Source: Streptomyces dioscori (lineage in GTDB: Bacteria > Actinomycetota > Actinomycetes > Streptomycetales > Streptomycetaceae). Taken from it: a stretch of 62,134 nucleotides of DNA. Under the pieces are notes generated by a model. The model ran no database searches. It saw only the letters and a program-made list of their open reading frames with translations, and was not told where the DNA came from. How positions within the stretch are numbered: position 1 is the stretch's first letter; each line of letters opens with the position of its first letter. Both the position numbers and the translations under genes were made by a program. The stretch spans positions 1 to 62,134 of the forward strand of contig NZ_KZ679068.1 of assembly GCF_003024195.1 (NCBI RefSeq), in the 5' to 3' direction. Of the stretch, positions 8,752 to 17,660 are shown piece by piece.

Positions 8752-8990
8752 GTGCCTGCCTGCTCCCGCCGTACGAGGTATCCGGCGCTTCCAACGCCCG
8801 TGATCTGAACGGCAGTTCTACCAGCCGCCAGTGACAATGCCGAGGCTCACCCTTCCCGGGGTGCCGGTCACCCCCTCTGCATGTCTGGGGCACCCGTAGC
8901 GGGGTTAGTGAACCTTCCCTCGGCCGATGGCTCGATCGATCGCAGTGTTCGGTCCCGTGGTTCCTGTTTGGTCCCGGCTTGGATGTTGTC

Positions 8991-9215
8991 TCATGTGGCG
9001 AGTTTCGCCTGTTTCTTGTAACAGGCCAGTGCGGCAGCGAGGCCGAGGAAGGCGAGGAAGCGGGCGCCCTTTCGCTCGTAGCGCACGGTGAGGCGGCGAT
9101 AGCCGAAGAGCCGGACGGTGGGCCGCTCGATCTTCCATCGGTGTCGGTCGAGCCGTTCGCCGGACTCGATGCCCGGTCGCGCGATGCGCGGGAGCAGACC
9201 CCGTTCGCAGGCATG
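8991..9215 (-). pseudogene. IS5-family transposase, C-terminal remnant
   Basis: Read on the minus strand, this gives E-R-L-D-R-H-R-W-K-I-E-R-P-T-V-R-L, then R-R-L-T-V-R-Y-E-R-K-G, then L-A-F-L-G-L-A-A-A-L-A-C-Y and a TGA at 8991-8993. This is the last 70 residues of an IS5-type transposase, around the catalytic Glu region (R-W-x-I/V-E-R). The N-terminal two thirds are missing. Confidence 0.75.
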
Positions 9216-9244
9216 CCAGGTGGTCGGCGGAGAAGTGCGCTTTG

Positions 9245-9500
9245 TCCGTTGCCGCTCACACCCAACTCCGCCTTGTCCGCGGCCTGGTCACCGATCTCCG
9301 TCGACCCTGGGAACGGCCGGCTCTGCCGAACAAGCTCTCGCGGCCCGCGTTCGGCGCGTGTTCAGGAACCTCCGTATGAAGTGCCCCCTACCAGCCCGTG
9401 CGCCCAAACTCGCCAAACCTGGCCCGGGCCGCCCGCTCGGCGTGAGAAACCGACGCCGGGCCACTGTTCAGGACGTCGACCTGATCCTCCTGATCCTCCT
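9245..9500 (+). pseudogene. Transposase C-terminal remnant (large Streptomyces transposase type)
   Basis: One frame gives T-Q-L-R-L-V-R-G-L-V-T-D-L-R-R-P-W-E-R-P, and after a frame break another gives R-V-R-R-V-F-R-N-L-R followed by P-G-P-G-R-P-L-G-V-R-N-R-R. This end signature, with a Pro/Gly/Arg-rich tail, belongs to large DDE transposases common in Streptomyces that usually finish with P-G-P-G-R-P-P-G-S-x-N-R. Only the 3' end survives, frameshifted. Confidence 0.6.
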
Positions 9501-9507
9501 GATCCTC
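9481..9507. repeat. Triple 9-bp tandem repeat (CTGATCCTC)
   Basis: Three perfect head-to-tail copies of CTGATCCTC stand at the end of the transposase remnant. A local slippage product with no evident role. Confidence 0.85.
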
Positions 9508-9602
9508 AAGACCGGAGAAGCGCATTCACGTCCTAGTCATCACAAGAAAGGCACCAGGCCCAGACGCGTCACGGGATGAGCGGCAGGCTCGGTGGCCCCG
9601 AA

Positions 9603-10109
9603 TCAGGTGCTGAGCAGGGAGGCGTGGATGCGGGCGATGGCCCGCAGCACCTCGTCCCGGTTCTTGGCCTGCTGCATCCATGCGGGAAGGCGGGCCACCA
9701 CGGTCATCTTCCGGCCGTGGTCGTGCCAGGGAATCCCTTCACGCAGCGAAGCCTGCACGAATCGCCTGATCAGGTCCATGTGTTCCAGGTTGTAGGCCCA
9801 TACCCACCCGTGCCGGGACTCGGTCTGCAGCCACAGACGGACACCGAAGTACGGGTCCGTGGCCGGCTCGTTCCGGTCCCGGTGCAGGGCCACACCTCCA
9901 CGGCTCCATTCCTTCATCACCCCACAGTTCCGGCAGATGAGACGCCTTGGTGCAAGGAGGCCCGGATTGTGCACCCCGGCCGGCTCCGGACCGGCCACGA
10001 CGTGAGCGACCTTCTCGCAGCCGGGACAGCACACGATGACCGGCGCGAGAAAGTCGTACCTCGTGCTGCGCGGGTCCCGGAACCGATGGTGTGTGGAGAT
10101 CGAACTCAT
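9603..10109 (-). CDS. Hypothetical protein with zinc-ribbon-like Cys pairs
   Basis: The 168-residue product has a C-C-P-G-C-E motif near residue 25 and a second pair L-I-C-R-N-C-G about 35 residues later, which would make a four-Cys zinc ribbon. After this come G-V-R-L-W-L-Q-T, W-A-Y-N-L-E-H-M-D-L-I and a basic stretch ending A-R-I-H-A-S-L-L-S-T. I recall this type as a conserved Streptomyces protein of unknown role, but cannot name the family. The ATG at 10109 (M-S-S-I-S-T-H-H-R-F-R-D-P-R) is the likely start. Confidence 0.7.
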   Translation of the reverse strand: MSSISTHHRFRDPRSTRYDFLAPVIVCCPGCEKVAHVVAGPEPAGVHNPGLLAPRRLICRNCGVMKEWSRGGVALHRDRNEPATDPYFGVRLWLQTESRHGWVWAYNLEHMDLIRRFVQASLREGIPWHDHGRKMTVVARLPAWMQQAKNRDEVLRAIARIHASLLST

Positions 10110-10311
10110 CGGACCAGTATGCGAGCCGAGCACCGAAGGCTCCTACGTGATTCATCTCAAGCTCAGTCGGCCAGGCTCTGATCAGGCTGCAAGGAGACGT
10201 CGGCCGCAGCCGCGAGGCAGGTCACTGGAGGGTACTGATGGCGAGTCCTCAGCCGTGCCGGTCGAGGAGTGCTTGGAGGTAATCCGGCAAGCACTGGGCC
10301 ACCGGTGGACG

Positions 10312-11067
10312 TCACTTCGTGGCGCTGCGCCGCCCGCGCACGACACGTACCCACAGCAGCAGCGTCGAGGCCCCGAACAGCGCGGCCGACAGCAGCAGCC
10401 ACCGGGTGAGGAACACCCCGGCGTCCAGCCCGGTGGCGGACTCGTAGCGCCCCGCCTGCCCCGCGATCAGCGGAAACCAGAAGGATCCCGGGAAAAGGTA
10501 GTTGAGCTGCACGTTGAGCACACCCGTGACCAGCTCGAACAACACGCCACCGACCAGCAGAAGCAGCGAGATCCGCTCCAGGGCATGAGCCACGGAGCGC
10601 ACGGGCGGCAGCGCCAAAAGCCGGGGCGCCACCGACCAGAGCTTCGCCAGCACCCCCGGGATCAGGACTGTCCCGACCGTGACGTGCAGCCCCTGGGGGA
10701 GTCGATACAGCCAGTGCGGGTCGGTCGGCCGGTCGAAGAGATGGAAGCCGAGCAGGCCCTTGTCCGGCGTCTTGTCGTTCAGTGGCGACAGATTCGGGTT
10801 GTACGCGGCGTACGACAGCAGCGTCACGAACACCAGCGTGATCCCCGCGAGGAGCACGGTGCCGAGAACCGCGGTCAGCCATGGGCCACGCAACGGGCTG
10901 TGCCAGAAATCAGGGCGATCCGGGGAGTTGATACGAAGCGCACGGCTTATGGGTTCGACGGTAGTCCGCGCAGGAGCAGACAGGGGACCGCGACCTGTGA
11001 CGAAACCCTGACGCCCGTCTGCCGAAGCACTGCGGCGGGTCCCCTGCGTGGAGCGTCGCGATGTCAT
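10312..11067 (-). pseudogene. Membrane part of a molybdopterin-dependent oxidoreductase, truncated
   Basis: The translation carries R-G-P-W-L-T-A-V-L-G-T-V-L-L, then Y-A-A-Y-N-P, G-L-L-G-F-H-L-F-D and W-L-Y-R-L-P-Q-G-L-H-V-T-V-G, ending with L-F-P-G-S-F-W-F-P. This is the N-terminal transmembrane portion of actinobacterial sulfite-oxidase-like proteins, which normally continue into a cytochrome-like helix pair and a periplasmic Mo-cofactor domain. Here the protein stops after A-G-Q-A-G-R-Y-E-S-A-T-G-L-D-A-G-V-F-L-T-R and a last helix, with no Mo-cofactor domain. The start is uncertain, since the ATG at 11067 is followed by about 35 non-family residues. Next to it lies a sortase fragment. Confidence 0.65.
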
Positions 11068-11356
11068 CGCCGCGGTTGGCGGCGTACTCCTCGTGACCGC
11101 TGCCGCGATCGTGGGCGTCATCGTGCAGCACTCCACGGGAGCCATCCACCTCAAGTGGCCACCCTTGTACGCGGAATGGCGGCCGCTGATGGAGCTGGGC
11201 CTCGACACGGACCGGACGGTCCAGGTCCCGCCGGCCGAGGAGGGGACGGCCGAGCAGCGGGAAGGTGGCACCGCCTGGATGCATACCACCTCGTCTACCT
11301 CTGGTCAGAGGGGCGGGCAACACCCGAGACCCCACTCCACTGTCAGCAGGGCCTGA
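11048..11356 (+). pseudogene. Class F sortase fragment
   Basis: The GTG at 11048 opens a short frame with a membrane segment (A-A-V-G-G-V-L-L-V-T-A-A-A-I-V-G-V-I-V). It then reads L-M-E-L-G-L-D-T-D-R-T-V-Q-V-P-P-A-E-E-G, the same block found in the intact sortase at 28329-28388. After this block the frame is unrelated and lacks the catalytic His and Cys. It is a sortase gene that lost its catalytic core. Confidence 0.75.
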
Positions 11357-11918
11357 CGTACCAGACAGGGGTCCAGTCGTAGCTCGCGTTGCTGAAGGGG
11401 GCGGCAGGCGTGATGTCGATGACGGTACGGTTCTGGTTCTTCAGCAATGCTTGGGTGCCACGGGTCTGGAGGTTGTAGTAGGAACCTTCTCCGATCCAAT
11501 CCTGCAGGGCGTAGTCCTGGCAGTGGTACAGGGAAAGTCTGTCGCCCATGCCCAGCGTCTGACGGTACATACAGAAGTAGTCCTGGTCGCAGTCCCACTG
11601 TGCTGCGGCACGGCTTTTGGCCGACGTGTTCAACTCACGCACGTACTTCTCGCCGGGAACGGTGACTGTCAGTGTGGCGCCGTCGGCCAGGGCAATCTCA
11701 TTCGCCGCGACCTGCCGTCCGTCGTGGTGAGTGAGGTAGCGCTCCACTTTCGTCTGGAGAGCTTCGGCATCGTCTCGGCTGAGGCCTGCATCGCGGGCCT
11801 GTTGGGTGAAGGCGGCCTGAGTGTGCGTCGTCTGCGCGGATACCGGTCCGGTCAAACCCACAGACACCACAGCGGCGGCTGCAGCTGCGAGGAATGCGTA
11901 GCGCTTCAATAGAGACAT
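11343..11918 (-). CDS. Secreted protein, peptidase-inhibitor I36-like
   Basis: The 191-residue product starts M-S-L-L-K-R-Y and has a clear Sec signal peptide ending near V-S-A-Q-T. The N-terminal half contains a helical segment (F-T-Q-Q-A-R-D-A-G-L-S-R-D-D-A-E-A-L). The C-terminal half carries D-C-D-Q-D-Y-F-C-M-Y and L-Y-H-C-Q-D-Y, the Cys pattern of I36-type (SMI-like) secreted inhibitors of Streptomyces, and ends with W-Y-V-R-P-C. GGAAAGGAA just upstream of 11918 is a strong ribosome binding site. The target protease is unknown. Confidence 0.75.
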   Translation of the reverse strand: MSLLKRYAFLAAAAAAVVSVGLTGPVSAQTTHTQAAFTQQARDAGLSRDDAEALQTKVERYLTHHDGRQVAANEIALADGATLTVTVPGEKYVRELNTSAKSRAAAQWDCDQDYFCMYRQTLGMGDRLSLYHCQDYALQDWIGEGSYYNLQTRGTQALLKNQNRTVIDITPAAPFSNASYDWTPVWYVRPC

Positions 11919-12147
11919 GCAATTCCTTTCCCGACGAACCAAAAGGTACTGAGGAGCTGGCCCGGATACTGGTCATCGTCCGAGCAACGCCGTATTGATC
12001 CGTACATACATGACGAGGGCCGTCCAGCGGCTGAGTCGGGCTCTGCCTGACCTCCTCCCGTCACCGGACGTGCGGGCAGTCCGGTGGGCCTTGAGGGTTC
12101 GCCCGCCGATGTGCCGCAGCATGTGGCAGAACGTACGCGGCCCGTCG

Positions 12148-12185
12148 TGCCGTGTCTTCCTGACATCTGTCAGGAAGACACGGCA
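12148..12185. repeat. Perfect 18-bp inverted repeat with 2-bp centre
   Basis: TGCCGTGTCTTCCTGACA at 12148-12165 is followed by TC and then its exact reverse complement at 12168-12185. The arms are too long and the loop too short for an ordinary transcription terminator, and there is no T-run. It lies about 230 bp upstream of the secreted-protein gene start and beyond the 3' end of the AraC gene. A protein-binding site or recombination site is more likely. Confidence 0.9.
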
Positions 12186-12535
12186 AGCGAAGTGTGCAGT
12201 TCGTTCTCGGGCCGGGGAGCGACCCCAATGGGAGGTGGATGGTCGACGGGGCGTGAGGGCGATCATCTTGCCGCCCGGCGGTCCGGCATCCGATCAGCCC
12301 TTGTGGCACTCCTCAAGGCCTGGTGGACACCGTTCCGTTGCTCCAGCAGGTGCTGTCCTGCCCGGTGACCGACGCCTCCCATGGGGCCCGGTCGACCCGC
12401 GTCCGACCCCGCTTAAAGCCAACTGCGGCAGTAGCCAGCGAGTTTGCGCAGCGATCCTCAATACCTCCGAGCGGCCAACGCCAACCGAAGGAAAACGGCT
12501 CTCGGCACGTTGCAACTCCCGCTCGTCGACGCGCT
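12186..12535. other. No recognisable gene
   Basis: Several frames are open on both strands, but none gives a protein that I recognise or that starts convincingly. The region separates the long palindrome from the 3' end of the AraC-type regulator. Confidence 0.5.
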
Positions 12536-13486
12536 TCAGGTTTCTTGCGCGCCGGAATGTGCCGGTTTTTTGACGTGATTTCGAAACTGTGCGGGCGATG
12601 AGCCAACTACGCGGCGGAATGCGGTGCTGAACGCGCTCTCGGACATGTAGCCGGTGGCCCGTGCGAGCTCGGAGAGCGACTGAGTGTCGCGGGCGAGGGC
12701 GTCGCGTGCCAGGCTCATGCGCCATTGAATCAGGTACTCCAGTGGCGGAACTCCGACGTGGCGCTTGAAGGCGTGGGCGAACGCGGAACGTGACATGTTG
12801 CTGATCTCGGCGAGTTCCTTGAGGCTCCAGGAATGGGCAACGTCCGCATGCACGGCGCGCAGAGCGGCACCGATGCCGTCCTCGTTCAGGGCGCCGAGCC
12901 AGCCGGTGGGCCGGTCCGTCTGGGCGGCGTGGGCGCGCAGCATGTGCACGAGCAGGATCTGTGCAAGGTGGTTCTGGACCAGCGGGCCGCCGGCGGCGGT
13001 GACCCCGACTTCAGAGGCGAGAAGATCGATCAGTTGGGCGAGTCGCCCGCCATGAGCATCGTCCAATCGGACGATCACGAGCGGTGGCAGAAGATCGGTG
13101 AGGAGGGCCGCGTTCCTGTCGTCGAACGTGATGTGCCCGACACAGAGGTAGAGGTTCTCCTCGGATTCCGGGCCGATCCGCACGTAACCGTCTTCGGCGC
13201 CCGCCAGCACTGGCGCCGCCGGGCGGGGGCTTGCATCGAGTGTGCTGGCCAGCACATAGGGAGGAGGGTTGCCCAGCATGAACGTGTCCCCTTCATGCAG
13301 ACGTACCGGTTCCTGCCCTTCGACGATCAACCAACATGTACCGCGCACGAGGCCTCCGATGCGCACGTGCAAGAACGGGTCGAAGTTCAAAGCCCACTTT
13401 CCTGCAGCTTTGAGGCTGGGCCCGATGACCGTGCGGGGCCGGAGCAGGCTGATCGCGTCAGCCACTGGATCCTGGAACCCGAGCAT
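12536..13486 (-). CDS. AraC-family transcriptional regulator
   Basis: This 316-residue protein has an N-terminal cupin-like ligand domain (residues about 1-190, with F-H-V/L-H-V-R-I-G-G and L-H-E-G-D-T-F-M-L-G-N-P-P) of the AraC-binding type 6. A double HTH follows: W-S-L-K-E-L-A-E-I-S-N-M-S-R-S-A-F and L-S-E-L-A-R-A-T-G-Y-M-S-E-S-A-F, ending in the typical F-R-R-V-V-G-S-S-P-A-Q-F-R. It is divergent from an SDR gene 122 bp away. In this arrangement such regulators usually activate the neighbouring oxidoreductase in response to its substrate. Confidence 0.9.
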   Translation of the reverse strand: MLGFQDPVADAISLLRPRTVIGPSLKAAGKWALNFDPFLHVRIGGLVRGTCWLIVEGQEPVRLHEGDTFMLGNPPPYVLASTLDASPRPAAPVLAGAEDGYVRIGPESEENLYLCVGHITFDDRNAALLTDLLPPLVIVRLDDAHGGRLAQLIDLLASEVGVTAAGGPLVQNHLAQILLVHMLRAHAAQTDRPTGWLGALNEDGIGAALRAVHADVAHSWSLKELAEISNMSRSAFAHAFKRHVGVPPLEYLIQWRMSLARDALARDTQSLSELARATGYMSESAFSTAFRRVVGSSPAQFRNHVKKPAHSGAQET

Positions 13487-13608
13487 CGACGGCGCCTCCT
13501 GGACGATACGTAAAAGATCCTGGACGTTGCGTTATGGATAGTATCCCCGTTCTCTCGCAGTATCGATGCCGAAGGGCATAGGCATGGCGATGGCGAGGAG
13601 ACATTCAC

Positions 13609-14361
13609 ATGGGACAGCTGGAAGGCAGGACGGCAGTCGTCACCGGAGGCAGCAGCGGCATCGGTCTGGCCGCTGCCGTGCGTCTTGCGGATGAAGGCGC
13701 GTACGTGGTCATCACCGGTCGACGTGAGGCCGAATTGAAGGCAGCCGTCGAAACGATCGGAGCGCACCGGGCCACTGCGGTCGTCGGGGACGTCTCCAAG
13801 CTGGAGGACCTGGACCGTCTCTACGAAGTGATCGAGGCGAGGGGCACGGGTGTGGACGTGCTGGTGGCCAACGCGGCGGTCGCCTCGTTTGTGACGTTGG
13901 AACAGACCACTGCGGATCACTTCGACCAGATCTTCGGGGTCAACGTCCGTGGCACGGTGTTCACGGTGCAGAAGGCCTTGCCGCATCTCAACGATGGAGC
14001 CTCGGTCATCCTGATCGGTTCGGCTGCCGCCACCCGCGGAGTCGCAGGCTTCGGCGCGTACTCGGCGTCGAAGGCGGCGGCACGGGCCTTGGCGCGAGCG
14101 TGGTCCGTCGAGCTCAAGGGCCGTGAGATCCGGGTCAACGTGGTCTCGCCGGCATGGATCGAGACTCCCGGGGGCATGGCTGTCTTCGGTGACGAAGAGA
14201 CCATCCGGGCCGTCAAGGAGACTGTCGCCGCGACCGTGCCCAAGGGCCGCTTCGGTCAGCCTGAGGAGGCGGCCGCCCTCGTGGCCTTTTTGGCCTCGGA
14301 GCAGAGCAGCTACGTCGTTGGCGTGGAATTCCACGTCGACGGAGGGGCGAACCAGATCTAG
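13609..14361 (+). CDS. SDR-family oxidoreductase
   Basis: This 250-residue classical short-chain dehydrogenase has the T-G-G-S-S-G-I-G cofactor loop at residues about 12-19. V-L-V-A-N-A-A-V takes the place of N-N-A-G, the catalytic Ser is in I-G-S-A-A-A-T and the Y-S-A-S-K pair follows, with a C-terminal V-V-G-V-E-F-H-V-D-G-G. An Arg in I-T-G-R-R-E after the second strand suggests NADP(H) preference. GAGGAGA upstream of the ATG is the ribosome binding site. It is divergent from the AraC regulator. The substrate is unknown. Confidence 0.92.
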   Translation: MGQLEGRTAVVTGGSSGIGLAAAVRLADEGAYVVITGRREAELKAAVETIGAHRATAVVGDVSKLEDLDRLYEVIEARGTGVDVLVANAAVASFVTLEQTTADHFDQIFGVNVRGTVFTVQKALPHLNDGASVILIGSAAATRGVAGFGAYSASKAAARALARAWSVELKGREIRVNVVSPAWIETPGGMAVFGDEETIRAVKETVAATVPKGRFGQPEEAAALVAFLASEQSSYVVGVEFHVDGGANQI

Positions 14362-14690
14362 CCCGTCTCGGCCACCTGTTCCTGCCGTACACATGGGGAT
14401 TCAGGTAGCCCGTCGGGGCGTGTGCGGCGGTGCTCGGCAGGGTTCGTTCCCGTGAGCCCGTGGTGGGCGCTACCCAGGCCGTGACCGACGGCTCCATGCG
14501 CCTCGCCGCCGACTGAGGTGTGTCGATGCGGAGCGGTTCCGGGCCTGGGACGCCGAGCAGCGGCTCGGTTCGGGGCCCGCCATCACGCCGGCCCCCTGCG
14601 GTAGGCGCTGGCCCTCCCGCCGGCATCGCATGCGGATCCGGGCGGAATCCCTCGCCGCACTGCTGTTTATGAGCTGGTTGAGCCACTCCC

Positions 14691-15360
14691 TCAGTGGGGC
14701 GGCGTCGCGGCTGTCAAGAGGCGGTGATTCGAGTTCGGGGAGGGCTGCGGGCAGGCAGCTGTGGTGGGCGACAGCAATCTTGTGAACCTGCCGGGACAAG
14801 CCCTGCCAGAGGTGAGATCGGTCGCTGAACTGCAGGCTGGCGGGGGCACCGAAGGTGATGCCCTGCCGGTGGACGAGGGAGCCGTCGCGGCAGGCGACCT
14901 CGACGCCGGGGTGCTGGCGCAGCTACCGGGCGAGCCGTCCGGGGCCCCGGCCCTCGCACAGGGAGGGAGAGTGGGAGGCCGATGATGGCGTCGAGGACCT
15001 GGTGGGGGGGGTGAGGCCGGTGCGGCCACCTTTCGGGCCAGGCGCTGTTCGGTGAGGAAGGCGTGAGCGGCGGTCACGAGGGTGACGTGGTGGTGCCGGC
15101 CGGGCCAGGAACGGCCTCCGAAGTGATCGAGTCCCAGGCCGTGTTGGAGCTCGCGGTAGTCGTGCTCGATGCGCCAGCGGACCTTGGCCAGACGGACCAG
15201 GATGGTGATCGACGCGGGAGCGTAACTCACTTTGCGAGCCGTTCCGCCAGGTCACGGAGGCGAATGCCTCCTGACCGCGGCCGGCGGCAAGGGCTGCCAC
15301 CGAGGGCGCGAAGTCATGCCGACTGCTGCTTCTGAACGCGTGTCCGCCGAGGCTCGGCGC
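14691..15360 (-). pseudogene. IS701-family transposase remnant
   Basis: Read on the minus strand, a first frame has F-A-S-V-T-W-R-N-G-S. After a break, another frame reads V-R-L-A-K-V-R-W-R-I-E-H-D-Y-R-E-L and G-L-G-L-D-H-F, then G-R-H-H-H-V-T-L-V-T-A-A-H-A-F-L. These are hallmark segments of the C-terminal half of IS701-type DDE transposases, including the R-W-x-I-E-H-D-Y catalytic Glu motif. The N-terminal half is lost and the C-terminus is frameshifted. Confidence 0.8.
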
Positions 15361-15437
15361 CCCGGACGACTCCGTGGCTGGCGCGAGCCCGGCGTAGGGG
15401 GCCAGGAGGGCGGCCCGGTCACCGGCACATCGGCACG

Positions 15438-16232
15438 TCACGCGGTGGTGGCGATGCCGCCGTCGACGGGGATCACGGCGCCCGTCAGATACGCGCCCGC
15501 CCGGCTGGCGAGGAACACGGCCACACCTGCCATGTCGTCGTCGCGGCCGATCCGGCGTAGGGGGGCCGACGCCGCGATCTGCTCTCCCAGCTCGTCGAGG
15601 GTGGCGGCCATCATCGCCGACGGGAACGGTCCCGGCGCCACGGCGTTCACGGTGACGTGCTGTGGTCCCAGTTCCTTGGCGAGCACTCTGGTGAGCTGGT
15701 GCAGCGCGGCCTTGCTGCTGGAGTACGAGTAGTTGGGCCGCTGGGGGATGTGGATGGCGGCGATGCTGCCGATGTTGATGACCCGCGCGGGATCGTCGGC
15801 GGTGCCCGCCTTGCGAAGTGCGGGCAGCAGCGACTGCACCAGCCAGAACGGCGACTTGAGGTTGAGGTCGACGACCGTGTCCCAGGCCGCGTCCGGGAAC
15901 GTCGCCAGCGGCTCGTCCCACAGGGCACCCGCGTTGTTGACGAGGATGTCGAGACGCTCCGAGCCGGCGGTGACGAGGTCGGACAGCCGCCGGCACTCGT
16001 CGTGGCGGGACAGGTCGGCGGGGACGGCCCGCACTTCACCGAACGCGGACAGTTCCTCCTGCGCCTGAGCGCATGCTTCTGCGTTGCGTGAGCTGATGAC
16101 CACGCGGACGCCCGCCTGGAGAAGGCCACGCGCGATCATCATCCCGATGCCTCTGGTGCCACCGGTGACGAGCGCGCGCTTTCCGCTCAGATCGAAAAGC
16201 TCTGCGTGCGTCGTGAACTGCTTGTCCACCAT
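15438..16232 (-). CDS. SDR-family oxidoreductase (RhlG/FabG-like)
   Basis: This 264-residue classical SDR starts L-F-D-L-S-G-K-R-A-L-V-T-G-G-T-R-G-I-G. It carries S-S-R-N after strand 2 (NADP(H)-type), I-L-V-N-N-A-G, the catalytic Ser in N-I-G-S-I-A-A, and Y-S-Y-S-S-S-K. The ending L-T-G-A-V-I-P-V-D-G-G is typical. The order and P-R-V-I-N-I-G-S-I-A resemble RhlG-type beta-ketoacyl reductases, but this is not proof of function. It stands alone between an IS701 remnant and debris. Confidence 0.9.
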   Translation of the reverse strand: MVDKQFTTHAELFDLSGKRALVTGGTRGIGMMIARGLLQAGVRVVISSRNAEACAQAQEELSAFGEVRAVPADLSRHDECRRLSDLVTAGSERLDILVNNAGALWDEPLATFPDAAWDTVVDLNLKSPFWLVQSLLPALRKAGTADDPARVINIGSIAAIHIPQRPNYSYSSSKAALHQLTRVLAKELGPQHVTVNAVAPGPFPSAMMAATLDELGEQIAASAPLRRIGRDDDMAGVAVFLASRAGAYLTGAVIPVDGGIATTA

Positions 16233-16499
16233 GTGCCGTCTTTCTCATTCGTCGTGCAGAAGAAACTCGTGCCCGTGCGGCCGAGCCCGAGGACGTACAG
16301 AAGGAAGCCTTCCGGAAAACCGGCGAGACCCTGCTGATACCGGAATGCCTCCAACGCTATGGACTTGACGTGCACTCCAGGCAAGCGGAACGGACGGGAA
16401 ATCGGCAGGGCGCTGGGTCGGTGCCTCGCCCCCGTCGGCGATCGAGTGGCGGATACATGCCAGGATCTGCTCCTCGCACTCGGTCAGAGGCGCAGGCCG

Positions 16500-16650
16500 C
16501 TGGCTTACCGGCCGGATTCTCCAACGGGCTCAACGCGACCGTGCGGATCGCCTCCGCGACCGCCCTGGCGGCCGGGATCCTCGTGCTCGTCCTGCTCCGC
16601 AGGCACACCGCCGCGCCGGGCACGGCACCGGAACCGGCGGGGCGGATAGG
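16500..16650 (+). pseudogene. Possible MFS transporter C-terminal fragment
   Basis: The frame reads G-F-S-N-G-L-N-A-T-V-R-I-A-S-A-T-A-L-A-A followed by a hydrophobic helix and L-L-R-R-H-T, like the last helix and tail of a 14-helix drug exporter of the MFS. Only about 45 residues are credible, and nothing upstream continues the protein. Confidence 0.35.
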
Positions 16651-16919
16651 CCCCGCCGCAAGCGTGTACGCGGTGAAGGTGGCGTGGAACCGCGCATCGA
16701 GGTGCCCCGGGACGGGAAACGGCGTTTCGAGGAGTCCCCGGAATCGAAGCAGGACCAGGGGCCGGTGAGCTGCCGCCGCTCGGCAGCTCGGCAGCGGCCC
16801 GGGGTTCGGCCACCGGCCCCGCGGAAGGACGCCTGGCGCTCGTGTCGCCTGCCTGAACCGGACCTGCCCTACGTGGCGCGAAGGCGGGTACGCGGGCAGG
16901 ACCTGCTCTGCGACGATGG

Positions 16920-17227
16920 GCGGGCAAGAGTACGAAGCCGAGGCAGTCTCGGTTGGGAGGCATCGTGCCGTAGCCCTCGATCAATCTCGGGCAACTGCCG
17001 CTGCGTGCCTCCTTGTACGCCTCGGTGAACCGCAGACCTCAGGCCAGGCCGTGCAGCAGCGCGAGATCGACGGAGCAGTGCGCCACTTCGAGAGCGGCTG
17101 GGCCCCAGGAGGCTGCTGCCCAGTCGATGACGCCGGTGTGATCCGAGCGACTTCCGGGTTCGAGACGACACGGCGAACAGCACGTTGCCGGGCTGGAAGT
17201 CCCGCTGCAGGAAGCACCCTTCGTAGG
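16920..17227 (-). pseudogene. Aminoglycoside/choline phosphotransferase-family remnant
   Basis: On the minus strand one frame gives C-F-L-Q-R-D-F-Q-P-G-N-V-L-F-A. After a frame break another gives T-G-V-I-D-W-A-A-A-S-W-G-P-A-A-L and then V-A-H-C-S-V-D-L-A-L-L-H-G. These correspond to the catalytic loop H-x-D-x-x-x-x-N and the metal-binding D-W of APH-family kinases. The loop His is Gln here, and stops and frame shifts interrupt the gene. This is a dead relic of a small-molecule kinase. Confidence 0.65.
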
Positions 17228-17239
17228 GCGGCGCGGGCC

Positions 17240-17660
17240 TGCGGTGTTTGCACCGCCTACCTAAAGGGTCGCTCGATCGCCGCCCTCGCCCGCGAGTACG
17301 GCGTCAGCCGCGGCGCGATCCGCACGGCCGTCGCGGTCCTCATGCCCGACCGCAGTGCCATCGAGCAGGAAGACGTCCCGGCTCCAGGGCTACCGGTCAC
17401 CCACGACATGCCGGGCAAGGTCGCTGACTTCCTCCGCTGGCCGGGCCTGGAGCCCGTCGAGCGCACCGCGCCTGACCAAGGCGTCACCGTACGGCGCGGC
17501 CGGGGCTGCACCCTGCGCGTCAGCACCCCCGGCGATCCACCGCCGGTTCCTCGCCCGCTGTCGGCCCCTCGACGGCGGCCAAGGCACCCCGAGGGTCCTG
17601 GCTCAGCGCAAGGCCCGCCGCGAGTACGAGAATCGCGTCGATGTCCTTAATGCTGCAATG
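17240..17660 (+). pseudogene. Fragment with resolvase-type HTH, mobile-element associated
   Basis: The frame has Y-L-K-G-R-S-I-A-A-L-A-R-E-Y-G-V-S-R-G-A followed by I-R-T-A-V-A-V-L-M-P-D, a helix-turn-helix like that of serine recombinases or phage repressors. Then come V-A-D-F-L-R-W-P-G-L and V-T-V-R-R-G-R-G, and a shifted frame ends R-K-A-R-R-E-Y-E-N-R-V. Probably a decayed DNA-binding protein of a mobile element; the family is not certain. Confidence 0.45.

Noticed and set aside
10036..11382. A 448-codon plus-strand frame across the Mo-oxidoreductase anchor and sortase scrap
   Set aside because: It is rich in Arg, Gln and Pro with no domain, and it mirrors the clear membrane protein on the minus strand.
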